Source of the DNA: Lagopus muta
Taxonomy: Eukaryota; Chordata; Aves; Galliformes; Phasianidae
Direction: 5' to 3'
DNA: 64,000 nt
Assembly: GCF_023343835.1 (NCBI RefSeq)
Contig: NC_064433.1
Location: 32,147,214-32,211,213, forward strand
This document shows positions 13,263 to 24,134 of the stretch, one piece after another. A model generated the notes under the pieces. That model was given only the letters and a program-made list of their open reading frames with translations, was not told the origin of the DNA and did no database searches. A program made the translations under genes and the position numbers. Every line of letters starts with the position of its first letter. Within the stretch, counting starts at the first letter, position 1.

Positions 13263-13667
13263 TGTCCTGGTTTTAGCCCAGACAAAGCTGATTTTCTTCA
13301 CAGTGGCTGATATGCCATGTTTAGACTTCAGAAGAACATCAATGTTGATAGCACAGTGTTTCAGTTGTTGCTGAGCAATGCTGTACAAAGTCAAGGATGT
13401 TTCAGTTTTTCAGTTTCTCATACTGTCCAGTCAGCACAAGGATCTGGGATGGGACAGAAACAGGATAGCCGATCCAAAAAAAAAAAAAATCACAAGAAGG
13501 ATGTTCCAGACCATATGATATTGTGAGGAAAAAGAAAAAAAAAAATCTATAACTGAGGGGAACTGTCTGAGGGACAGCCGCTACTTGGAAACTGACTGTG
13601 TACAGTCACAGCAGATGGTAAGTAATTGCTTTGTGCATCACTTGTTTTGTAAATATGCATACACACA

Positions 13668-14728
13668 CTCAATTACGTTACTCTGATATGCCTCCAGTTT
13701 ATTTCCATGGAAACTACAGCAGATACAAAGAGTGCAATAACACTATTTGATAGAGCAAACTTCCTGCTAGATAACACTATTTTTCAACATAGTCACCAGC
13801 TGATTCATGTGGATGATCAAGACATTCTTCATTTCACAGTGTGACAGCTGTGCATGGCCACCCAGAACATTGCTTTTCTTCCATATCATTGTCACCGCTG
13901 CTGAAATACACGACCCACTGCTTCAGTGTGCTCACATCCACTGTTTGGTCTCTTTAAATATTCAATAAGCACCCTTGAATGTCAACATTATGGAATTAAC
14001 TAGATCAATCTATGCCCATTACAAGGGGGCAGTAGGCCTCTGGGCCCCTCCCTGGCCCCCAAAAATGGGAAGGAAAAGGGAAAAGGAATAGGGAGATGGG
14101 CTCAAGGAAGGAACTAAAAATAGTGGCAATGATCTATGGAGGAAAACTTATTTTACTAACTATGATATCAGAAAGCAAGGTAATATAGTACAATGCAATC
14201 CAATTGAAATTGAGACTAATAAAGCAAATAAAATAGGAGACAGAGAGTTCCTGAGACCTGAGTCAAATCTGAAAAGCTTGGTACGGCTATGAAAGCACCC
14301 TCCAACACCCACTGCAAGACAGTAAGAGACTGCCCCACCAGGAAGGGTCAGATCCCAAGACTTCCATGATGCACAGGGGCAGGTACCCACAGGTACCCAG
14401 AATTGGAGCATTAACACTTTAACTCCCAATGCACTACATGATGTTATGACGTGGAATACCAAAAACCAAAAATCACAAAACCATGACAGTCAATGAGCGC
14501 CATTTTTACCTCACGAAGGAACACATTTCTACTCCTTTGCTTCATATGCACTTCCACACCAGACACCATCTTGCAGACTCCCCTCTGGCACCATCTGTCA
14601 CACAACAACAGGTAACAGAATATTGGTGGGAAGATTCAGTCTTTACTGAGATACCACCAACACCAGCCTCTGATGTCATGGGCCAACATAATGAAATAGG
14701 AGGTATTACTTTTGGAGCAGGCTTTGTA
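13668..14728 (-). mobile_element. Galluhop-like mariner, internally deleted, split by an LTR
   Basis: Two blocks (about 13668-13985 and 14489-14728) together make a short mariner of roughly 560 bp read on the minus strand. The right end, GGAGGTATTACTTTTGGAGC followed by AGGCTTTGTA, is a mariner terminal repeat with a TA at 14727-14728. The left end (about 13672-13698, ...GATATGCCTCC) is a decayed copy of the same repeat. The interior encodes the N-terminal DNA-binding part of a Tc1/mariner transposase in the remnant motifs DQTVDVST, WVVYFSSGD and GWPCTAVT, broken by stops. The catalytic DDD region is absent, so the copy was non-autonomous. It lies inside the ERVL-type LTR. Confidence 0.83.
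13986..14488 (-). mobile_element. Solo LTR (second family) inserted in the mariner
   Basis: Read on the minus strand, the element starts at 14488 with TGTCATGGTTTTGTG, includes TAGTGCATTGGGAGTTAAAG, and ends near 13986 with GATCTAGTTAATTCCATAAT. This is the layout of a common galliform ERV LTR. GTCAA stands directly on both sides (13981-13985 and 14489-14493). Collapsing one copy restores an uninterrupted mariner sequence, so it is a genuine 5-bp target duplication. The element is about 503 bp with no internal viral genes, so it is a solo LTR. Confidence 0.82.
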
Positions 14729-14900
14729 TATTATTACTATTATTTCCTTTTTTTTGTTTTGGTAAGTAATTTTTATCTAAACCTACAAGTCTTACTTTTT
14801 TCCAATTCTTTCCCCTACCCTTTTGGGGGAGGGAGGAGAGAGGGAGAAGAAAGCAAAAGGCTATATGGTGCTAAGCTACCCATTGGGTTACACCACAGCA

Positions 14901-17900
14901 AGTATTAAAGCATTAATTCAGGCTAGCAATAAGTTTCTACCTCCATCTACATAGCATTAATGCATTTGTTCTCATATCTGAATTTCAAGCATTGTGAGAC
15001 AGAGAATCATTGTCAGATACTGTAACACAATGGAAAGCCAAACAGGACAACAGAGCAGCTAGATCCCAGGCTGCAGCAAGAGAAGATCTGCTCAAACACA
15101 ACAGCAGTGAGAACAGAAACAAAGGAAAGAAGTTTGCTTACCTTCAGAAAGCCTGTAAAGTCCTCAAGTAGACAGAGATTGCCAAATGAGAAGGGCTTGA
15201 CTCCGCAACCAACCCTTAAATGAGGTCTGAGAAGGAATGGATCCTGGCTTCAACCCTTCTGTTCACTCAGGAGCATTGCTTGCACCTGCGCTCCCCTGGG
15301 TTGGCCCTGCCTTTCCACCAGGTGCTCCATCACTGGTTCAAGCCATAATTTAGCAGTTGCTCTACAGATAAGAAGGCTCAGAAATGGCCATATACTGTGT
15401 ATATAGTACCATGCCCAGAGCGAAGTAGGAAATGTTCTCCAAGAGCTGATACGATCCCTGCTAGCAGTAATGTCCTTTTACAGGATCAATTAGGAATTCT
15501 TACTCTACACTTGAAGGAAATTGCACTGCTTTCAACAAATAATATTTATTGTATATTTGAATGCGAAACTAATTTTTAATACAAAATATCAATGAGTAAC
15601 ATATCCGGAGAAGCTGGACAGGTCAGTTTGTTTCAAAAATAATGTAAACTGGAAAGATTCCTGTGAACTGGAAAGAATACTTTTCCACATAAGGGATTTA
15701 ATGCTTCCTGATAATTTCACTCTTAGAATATATGATACTGTTGCATTCTGCCCACTTTGAAATGGTCGCATTTCAGTGAAAGATGAAATAACATTTTCCC
15801 TAATACATACACCAAAAAATCTACTGTGTAAATAGAATGTCATTTGTATTATTAGTCCCTTTCCAGACCATTCTTCATAATGCAGAGTTAGCACTTTTCA
15901 GCTGTCACAGTGCAGAATATCCTTTTTCTCTCTTATGTTCAGTATCAAAAAGTACCTACTATGGCAGATTAATCTTGTTCAGTAGCATGATGCCCCAGCA
16001 GGAACGCTGAAAAAAATCTTTCTTCAGAACGACAGCTCCTGCAACAGCAGCTTTCATTTCTACAAATTTTTTGATTTCTCAGAAAGCAAGAGGGAGAGCC
16101 AGAAATTGACAATAAACCTAAAATAAAAGCAGACTTAAATAAATAAACTCAAGGTTTGGTAAACAAAGTCCTGAGCAAGGGAATAATGGGGGAAAAGATT
16201 GTTGGGAAGACAACACATACAAAACTAAACAATATTGAAATCAAACAGTTCCAAAATGTAAGTGCAGTAAAATTGATATGAAATCACAGAGAATTTTCTA
16301 TGTACTTCAGGAAAAAAAAAAAAAAAAAAAAAAAGTCCAAAATGTCAAAATGTATAAACAGGGGGAAAATGATTAGAGTGATTAAGAAAGCAGTACAGGA
16401 GCACACACAGACAAAACCAGGAATGGATAAGTGCAAATGTGTAAATGCAATGGATAATAACCTAGCAAAGGCTAGTTAATTTTTTTTATTTTATTTTATC
16501 GTTTAAGTGACATTATAAAAACATTAGAGAACATGAGAAGGTGAAATAAAATTTCCTGAGCTCTATAGAAAAGGTTGAGATATTATATTATAACAGATGA
16601 CATGGTGAAGACAGAAATGTCCCAGGCTTCTTTGCTTCCTTTTTCACAAAATGGTAATAGTGATCAGATGCTTCAGAAGATTGCCATTAACAACAAAAGG
16701 ATGAGAATTTAGGCCATAGTAGAAACAGAATACATTGGAGAATATTTAGGTATTCAGGAAAGCTATATATATTCAAGACACAAGGCCTGAGGAAATTTAT
16801 CTTAGAGCAAAGCAATCTTTGAATCATTAGTGATTATCTTCTAGACTTCATGGAGAATAGATGACATCTGAAAGGGATGGAGAAGGATAAGTATCGATCC
16901 TAACTTTAAGAAAAAGAAAAATAAACACCTGGTGAATTCAAGATCAGTAAGCATAATATTGTTTTGCAAAATGTGCCAAAGCAAATGATTAAATAATCAA
17001 TTTGTAAGCACTTTAAAAAGTAACGTTAAGAATCCACTATCCATTTATTGAGACAAAACCTTGTGAATGACTAACCTGTTTACTTTTCCTGGTTGATCCT
17101 CTCTCAGTGAACAGAAAGAAACACAAGCCAAATCATTTGTAGAACCTGGGTTTATATACAGTCCCTTTTTTTGCAGAAAAAGGAGAAAATGGTCTACCAT
17201 GACATCCCCCAAACACTGAAAGAGTAGAAAAGAGAGGCCAGTGCCTGGCATATCTGTTTTGCCTGAACATAGAAGCATAGAAAGTCAAGAGACATTTTTT
17301 AAGGCAATTATCAGTAGGTTACATCATACATTGCTTAGGTGGGGACCACACTTCTAGTGACTGATTTCACAAACAGTGTGACTTATGGAAAAGAAAAGCT
17401 GCTTAAACTTGTGGATAATGAAGCTGAGAGGGACTGCAGGCACAGTGGAGAACAAAGTTAGAATTCAAAATAATCATGATAAATTGGTGAAATGAGGTGA
17501 GACCAATACAATAAAATTAAATAATAACAACCCATATTATATGGGAAACAAATTACTAGGTAGCTACACTGCAAAAATGGATTGGGGGAAGTGAAACCAC
17601 AAGCTGAACACAAGTTGAGAGTGTGTTGCTGTTGAAATAATTTTGGGCAGTAATTTTAGTGGGACATCTATGGGCATAAGTTGATCTGTAATTTTTAGCA
17701 TCAGATACTTGATAATATGCTTGATACTTAAAATATGCAAGATAAAGATAAAAACACAGTCTGTTATCAAGAAGCCATTCTAAATCAGCTCCAAAATCAT
17801 ATCAGCTGCAGTGATATTTCTCATCTGATTTCAACTTCTTTGAAGCTACCTTGCTCTCATAGTACAATAAACAAATAATGCATTTTCACAGAGGTAACCT

Positions 17901-17972
17901 ATCTCATTAATAGCACTTGAAAATAGTGAAGTACCTTATAGGACTTCATGTACATATTTATAACCCTTACTT
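14901..17972. other. Unique stretch with a GC-richer block
   Basis: No gene is recognised. About 15030-15340 is clearly richer in G and C than its surroundings, with blocks such as GCGCTCCCCTGGGTTGGCCC near 15290. It may derive from an unclassified LTR, but no ends were found. An A23 run lies at 16312-16334. The rest is AT-rich with open frames of at most about 100 codons. Confidence 0.5.
16312..16334 (+). repeat. Poly-A run (23 A)
   Basis: Seen directly: 23 consecutive A after ACTTCAGG. No flanking target duplication or polyadenylation signal marks a retrocopy. Confidence 0.9.
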
Positions 17973-18137
17973 AGAATCATAGAATCACAGAATCACCAAG
18001 GTTGGAAAAGACCTACAAGATCCTCCAGTCCAACCGTCCACCGATCACCAATAGTTCTTACTGAACCATCTCCCTCAGTACAACATCTAAACATTCCCTG
18101 AACCTCTCCAGGGTCAGTAGTACCTCCACTTCTTAAC
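17973..18137 (-). mobile_element. CR1 LINE 3' fragment, minus strand
   Basis: It starts AGAATCATAGAATCACAGAA and continues with AAGGTTGGAAAAGACCTACA and GATCCTCCAGTCCAACCGTC, the 3' untranslated sequence of a CR1 subfamily typical of galliforms. Similarity ends near 18137. It has relatively few changes and is probably among the younger CR1 copies here. It is 3' end only, with no coding sequence. Confidence 0.92.
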
Positions 18138-19033
18138 AACTTTCTCAATAAATAAGTAAGGAATTTCTGCTGAGAGATCATAATCCCATGTTCACATTGG
18201 ATGATTAAGCAGGGATGGTACCAAATTACAGCATTACACTATCCTGCATGCCAGGACCTACATGTAGTGCTGAAACTTTATTTCAGTAGGGAGAACATCA
18301 AAAGGAATACTTTTTCTTCAGGTAAGGATCAGATAAATGCTGGAAAATGTGTAGATTAAACCCCAGTTGGTAGACATGCTCAAACTACAGAACTGACTGG
18401 GCAGATAATAGTGTTTCTCTTGAGAGGCTTTAGGGCACATTTGTATTTCTCCTTCAGTTTTGGCTTTCCTTTGCTGAAAGGAGTATGTCCAAATTCCAAA
18501 TTACAGACTATATTTGCCCTGCAGAAAAGTCTTCTTTTATCCTCTGGACATCTGACTAGGACAGGGTGGGGAACCAGCTAAAACACATGAACAAGAGCTA
18601 GAAAGTTACTTATAAAGTTCCGCAGTGAATTTCAGTTTTCTTGTATTTTTGTTTTCCTCTGAGCTGGAGTCTGATATGACAGTACAACATCTACATTGTT
18701 TGGTGTGGAATCAAAGGTAGTTACATGGACAGGTAAACAATGCGGTATTATCAGTTCCTACACCGAAAGCCCTGAGTGAAAGGGAGAATATTAGGAGAAA
18801 TCATGCTGGTTCTGGCAGCACACAAGAGGTTGAGGTTGCTGTATATCCATGACCAAGGTCCAGACAGTACTGAGGCTAAGCGTGGAATCCCTGTAAGCAA
18901 ACACAGAGCATATGGGTGCACTGTGTATGTATGTACACACGTCTTGCCACACAGATAACACACAGCATTCACACAAATACAGACAGCAGCTGGGTTCAAA
19001 TAGCCATTCTGCACAGTGACTGTACCCCCCAGT

Positions 19034-19051
19034 ATTGCCACCTGCTGGCAC
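19034..19051 (-). promoter_or_regulatory. CTCF-like binding motif
   Basis: On the minus strand TGCCAGCAGGTGGCA (plus strand 19036-19050) matches the central CTCF consensus CCASYAGRKGGC at every position. It also has the preferred upstream G and downstream R. CTCF anchors chromatin loops. Whether this one is occupied cannot be judged from sequence. A perfect 12-base degenerate match can occur by chance, but the extended agreement is good. Confidence 0.4.
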
Positions 19052-19636
19052 CTGGGGACAGATAAGCCCCAGACACCCCAGCCAGCAAACTACTCACAGA
19101 CAAACAGCCCTCCCATTATTCTTCTCTTTTCCCCACTTCTTCCTCCACAAATCCAGTAGTAAATCCTGTGAAATCCCATGATGCTCCTTCCTTGCATCCT
19201 ACAGTCTGTCCCATATCCCTCATCAACCATCTCATCTAGTCCAAAAGTTAAACCAGCACTGGGTGGATTTCATGCCTGGACCCTGGGGTTGAGGATGTTC
19301 TCCTGCAGCAAACCTGACAGAGCACAGCCAGGCTGCTCCTTCCTCCGAGTCCTTAATTTGGGTTCCCCAGCAGCCACTGTGCTCTTCTGCTCCTATGGAT
19401 TCATGGAGACAGATGATTCTGGGACTAGCAAGAACAGAGTATCACTTAGAATCTCCCACCTATTGTTGCCTTTTGTGCATGCAGACCAACTCTTAATCTA
19501 ACTGAGGGAATGCAGTCAGTGATCAGAAATCACATTCAGAAATTGGAAGGAGGTAGGTAACTAGGCAGGAGAGATGGATGTTCAGGAATATAAAAGCAGG
19601 TAGGAAAATTTGCAGAAAATGTGAGGTTGATCATTA

Positions 19637-19667
19637 GGGTTCTTTTCAACCCAAGCCATCCTAAACT
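19637..19667 (+). repeat. Possible CR1 3'-end stub
   Basis: GGGTTCTTTTCAACCCAAGC followed by CATCCTAAAC resembles the last 30 bases of CR1 on the plus strand (usually ...TCCCTTCCAACCCAAGCCATTCTATGA). The upstream sequence is not recognisably CR1, so this may be a very short truncation product or chance. Confidence 0.35.
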
Positions 19668-20304
19668 GATCACCCAATGGGAGAGGGTTCTTCAACAAAA
19701 GCAGAAAATTGATATGGATTTTTGGACTTAGCTTGGTTTTGAAAATAGCTATCCCACTGAGAACAGTTGTAGTTTGAGATGCTCACTCACTTCCATAAAA
19801 AATGCAGTGGGCAAAAGCCCAAACTGATGTTTTGGAGTGTTTCTTTCTCATCTTAGTTACTTATATAAAGATTTCATTAGGCTTGGCAAAGCAACCATAA
19901 GGAAAAATAAAACTCTGATCCATTACTCAAAAGCAAAATGTGGAACTTTAATATTTATACAACTTGGGAGGTGCCCTACAGTTCACACCGAAGCAAGACT
20001 GCCAGATGTTTGGCAATTTATGTATGGCTCGTGTCATGGATCTTTGCGGCATTTTGTATATAATGGAAGAGACACCTGCACAAGAGGAAGGTAAGCAAAA
20101 GGAAGGAGTGATAGAAATGGACATTATGAGCAATAGAAGAGGGGAAAGATGTCAAGTCCATTTTTTCAGAAGCATTTTCCCTCTACTTGTCTTTCCTGGA
20201 TAAAGGTACAATAATCTTTGTCATTTTTGTTTTTTCCTAATTAGACTTCCTATGAAAATATTAGCAAGAGGTTTCTTTAAAAAACTTGTTCAGCCTGCAT
20301 CCTG

Positions 20305-20439
20305 GCAGTTTTTTAAGGCTTATCTGGATGAAACCCTGAATAACCTGGTCTGACCTCAGAGATGGCCCTGCTGTGAGTTACAGATTGCACTTGAGACCTC
20401 CTAAGAATTTTTCCAGCCTGAATTGTCCTGTGAATGATC
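20305..20439 (+). mobile_element. Old CR1 LINE 3' fragment, plus strand
   Basis: GGCTTATCTGGATGAAACCC, then AACCTGGTCTGACCTCAGAG, GAGACCTCCTAAGAATTTTT and CAGCCTGAATTGTCCTGTGA follow the order of the CR1 3' untranslated region and 3' end. The number of mismatches suggests an older subfamily than the copy at 20811-21037. Confidence 0.85.
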
Positions 20440-20810
20440 AAAAATCTTAGTACATCAGCAAGGTAATCTGCATATGTGAAAGCAAGCAGAACAGCAAGCA
20501 GATTTAGAAAAGTGAGTAAGCCTATCATATCTGCAGAAGTCCCGTTATGCAGAATATCAGTTACGACACTGGCATATGTATGCCACATAGATGCATGGCA
20601 TGGAGGTTTGGGGCTTTTTTACCTCAGGAACTTTTGAATTTGAATGCCACAGCATGGTGAGCTTGAACTCATATCATCTTAGAATGTTATTTCTGTGACA
20701 TCTGCAACAACATAATTGTCATACAAGAGGAGGGTGAGTTTCAGGAGGAATCACCCACTCAAAGGAGTTGTCTGCCTCTATCTTGCAGGAATGAGGCAGC
20801 AGATCTTGAA

Positions 20811-21037
20811 CATGCAGGATAGGACAAGGGGGAATGGTTTTAAACTGAGATAGGGAGGTTTAGTTTAGATATTAGGAGGAGGTTGTACCTCCCATCCCTG
20901 GAGGCATTCAAAGCCAGGCTGGATGTGGCTCTGGGCAGCCTGGCCGAGTGGTTGGCGACCCTGCACATAGTAGGGGCTTTGAAACTAGATGATCTTTAGA
21001 TCCTTTTCAACCCAGGCCAGTCTATGATTCTATGATG
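20811..21037 (+). mobile_element. CR1 LINE 3' fragment, plus strand
   Basis: It begins at about ATGCAGGATAGGACAAGGGG, continues with GGTTTTAAACTGAGATAGGG, GTGGCTCTGGGCAGCCTGG and CCTTTTCAACCCAGGCCAG, and ends TCTATGATTCTATGATG, the complete CR1 3' terminus. It is 5'-truncated with 3' untranslated sequence only. It is in the same orientation as the older fragment about 370 bp upstream. Confidence 0.95.
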
Positions 21038-23847
21038 CACTAATAACTTTTCTCTAGATGACCTTCTCTGAGCAAATTCATGCTTTTCCAGGTCACAAAT
21101 TTTATGTTCACATTATTTTTTCCAGTCCATTGTGACATCCTGGGATGGACTCTTTTGTCAGCTAATCCTAATTTCCACCATTCAAGCTGCAAAAAGGTTA
21201 TCGCCGTCTTAGAAAGGAGATGAGGACAGAATTGCCACTTCCCATGGCATTCCTTTTGGTGTAATGGATAGAAAGGGAAATTTCACATCAGCACTACCAA
21301 AACAGTGCTGAAGCAGTGCAGTTTCAAGTTAGAAACATGTACCCCTGAAGTAACTCAAAATGCTATTTGGGAACTGCTTCAGCAGCAATAGGAAGCTCAA
21401 ATGAAAAACTATAAACATCTCCTCCACGTGCCCGAGTAAAACTCAGATACAGGTAAAACACTGCTCTTGCTGTGCCTATTTAATTTCATTAGATCATACC
21501 ACAATGTTTGAGAACATAATAAACATTGGACTGGACTAAAAATATCCCAACTTTCTTTACTCCTGCCTTAAAATTCTCTGCAAATGTGGAAAAGAATGTA
21601 AGAACGTGAGAGATACATAAAAGAATTGAGAACAATAGAAACAATCACTGACCAAGCAACATTCTACCCATAAATATAGCATTATGAGTATTGACAAGAA
21701 CAGGAAGAAAACTTATTCTGTACAAGATTCTGATTTCTATTTAGGCGAGAAACTGATACCCTTTAAAAGCAGTTACTCATGACACAGGGGAAAATTCTCA
21801 CAATGCTTGAACGTGCAGCAGCTGGTGGGATGTTCATATGTCACGCTTTCTCTGTTTGAACATGGACCTCTTGAAGAGTAAATATATTAGAAATAACATA
21901 GAGTCACTGTTTTGTTGTGTGGGAGATTTACACTTCTTGACATTGTCCTGAGAGCAAGGTTGCTCTTTCCTTTTAAATTATAGTCATGGCCATTAAGAGT
22001 TATGAACTGACATGGAGTGTCTTTATGGTTGGCTGTTAATGTGTGGTTTTTATTTCTCTTCCTCCAAGAAGTTATAGTGTCTATTAATATAGAAGAGTTT
22101 TCCAAAGACAAATACAGAATAGGGAGTTAAAAATATTAGAACATGCACATATGGAACACTAAATACAGCTGGATGCAGATCATCAATCTATTTTATACAT
22201 GGTTTTCTAGTCTTTGTATATTCACTTCCCAATCAGAATCTTCTGAATGTTTTAAATCCTGTCACATTAGACTATTTCACAGCTTTCTGGAGACTAATCT
22301 TTTTCTCCAGTTAATGTAAAAATTATATTAAATACAAGTGGATCAGATAATGGTACATATTTTGTTTGTTGCTCAGATGTGATAATTATTAATATATTTA
22401 GCTTGTACTTTCCATTAACGTGTATTAGAGTACATCCATTGACATCTCATGGACTGTGGAGATTAAACACTGCTGGAACAAATGAATCTTAATCAGAATT
22501 TGAGCCTCGTTTCTCACGCTTTCATGAAGGAAAACAGAGCAAACTGTAGTAATGATGTAACAACAACAACAAAACTATTTGCTGAACATCTTTAGAGATT
22601 TAATAGTGGGTTTTTTTTCCCCTTAATATCTAAGGAAATAATAAAGAAAAATTATCTTAACAATTTTGCTTATACATTTGATCATTAATGGCCCTGGAGT
22701 CTAAAAAGATCTGCCAACCCACCAAAATGCTAGGTGACAGTGCAAACAAATATTGTCCACCAATCACACCACTTCTGTCCAACCGAAGTAAAGAGTCGTC
22801 TCAAAAGAAAAGACTGACTAATTCATGTTCATTCTACCCTTACTCTTTTTGATAAAGTTGCCAGGAAAAGATGTTAATAATGATGATTCTGAAACACAAA
22901 CACCCATCCAGCAAGAATTATTAGCTCTATAGCTCTATTAGCTCTATGGTAGGTTTTTGTCTCGCCCAGGAATGGCTTACTGGAACAACATTCAGTTCAT
23001 AGACAATGAGCAAATACTTCTACTTGTACTCAAAAATTTGTGTTAAAAGCACATAGCCTTGAGTATCCATATTTAAATACCACTATTGATTCACATCTTT
23101 AGCAAAATAATGCTTTGAGAACCATCTCCGATTTACCAGCAGTGTGTGACAATGTACAAAGAATGTGCACTATGTGGGACTCTCACAGGGCTCTTTGTTA
23201 GCTAAGCATACTCATCTGTTCTGTGTCTCTGCAGTCAAGTCAAAAGCGTGATCTGCTGCCATAGCTTTCTGCAAGTATACTCCAATGTTAATCATATAGA
23301 GCTTCCTGTAGAGGAACTATACCAGCTCTCAGGCACCAAAGAAACATCTGCTTCACTAAGGGCAGCAATTTTTCTTGTGGAGTGCACTCCACATATTGGA
23401 GCGTACTCCAGAGAAATATCACACCACCTAGAAAGCACCCTAGAAGCAATACAGTCCCAGAGTGAATACAGACAAATGGAATCTGGCACTCAGATGTATG
23501 CTTACGTATATAGCACACATGGTAATTCAGACCTCTTATTGATTGCAAGTGCATATTTTAATGGAAATACTTTTAAAATGATGCATTGATGTGTTGTAAG
23601 GTTTTTAGGGAACTTTATTTTAATTTCTATACTGAGGAAACTGTATTTGGTGTACTGCATCTGAGGAAATTTATAGATTCAATTAGATAAGCCTTGATTT
23701 CATTGTCACAGAAAATATCAATTTAAGTGCAGACCTCAATAGTTTCTACTTCAGGGATCTAGAGTGCTATTTTATTTGTTGGGTACTGCTTGCTGATTTT
23801 TGATACTTTAATAAAACCTTTTGGCATTGCTGTGGTTTCCCATTTTC

Positions 23848-23930
23848 TTTTTTATTTTTTATTATTTATAAAATTTATAAAAATTTATAATATTATATAT
23901 TATAATTTTTTATAATTACACAAACTACAA
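23848..23930. repeat. AT-only low-complexity tract
   Basis: A nearly pure A/T segment built from TTTATAAAA- and ATATTATA-like words, with local self-complementarity. It is simple sequence by inspection. Confidence 0.85.
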
Positions 23931-24067
23931 GTCCTTAATACAAATGCAGACCCTTATTAAACTTGTGAATACATGCAAAAGAAAAAAAAGTCTAAAGCAC
24001 TGCAGTCCAACCTGCTGATTGTTAACAACATGTAAAAGTGCCTTTTAAATTATCAAAGAGTGCTGAT

Positions 24068-24134
24068 AAAAAGAAAAAAAGAAAAAAGAAAAAAGAAAAA
24101 AGAGAAAAGAAAAAAGGAAAAAAAAAAAGAAAAG
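24068..24134 (+). repeat. (GAAAAAA)n simple repeat
   Basis: About 67 bases of G separated by 4-8 A. It is a purine-only microsatellite-like tract. Confidence 0.9.

Larger units (their letters stand above)
13263..14900 (+). mobile_element. ERVL-type solo LTR, split by a later mariner
   Basis: The 5' part (13263 to about 13667) starts TGTCCTGGTTTTAG and continues with motifs I know from a widespread avian ERVL LTR (GTTGATAGCACA, AGTCAAGGAT, CCATATGATATTGTGAGG, GTGCATCACTTGTTTTGTA). The 3' part (about 14729-14900) holds the T/ATT-rich segment, then GGTGCTAAGCTACC and GGTTACACCACAGCA, ending in CA at 14900. Removing the inserted mariner leaves roughly 575 bp, a plausible LTR length. No internal viral sequence flanks it, so it is a solo LTR left by recombination. 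The flanks (ACTAC on the left, AGTAT on the right) do not form a clear target duplication. Confidence 0.85.
18138..20304. other. Unique stretch, GC-richer at 18.83-19.48 kb
   Basis: No gene is recognised. The block at about 18830-19480 is less AT-rich than the surroundings and contains a strong CTCF-like motif at 19034-19051. A 107-codon plus-strand frame (19178-19501) lies in it but resembles no known protein and has no convincing splice sites. A possible CR1 3' stub lies at 19637-19667. Confidence 0.5.

Noticed and set aside
14160..14462. 100-codon minus-strand frame
   Set aside because: It lies wholly inside the inner LTR, which does not encode protein.
14483..14908. 141-codon plus-strand frame, the longest in the window
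   Set aside because: It runs through the right half of the mariner and the LTR end on the non-coding strand, so it is a shadow of transposon sequence.
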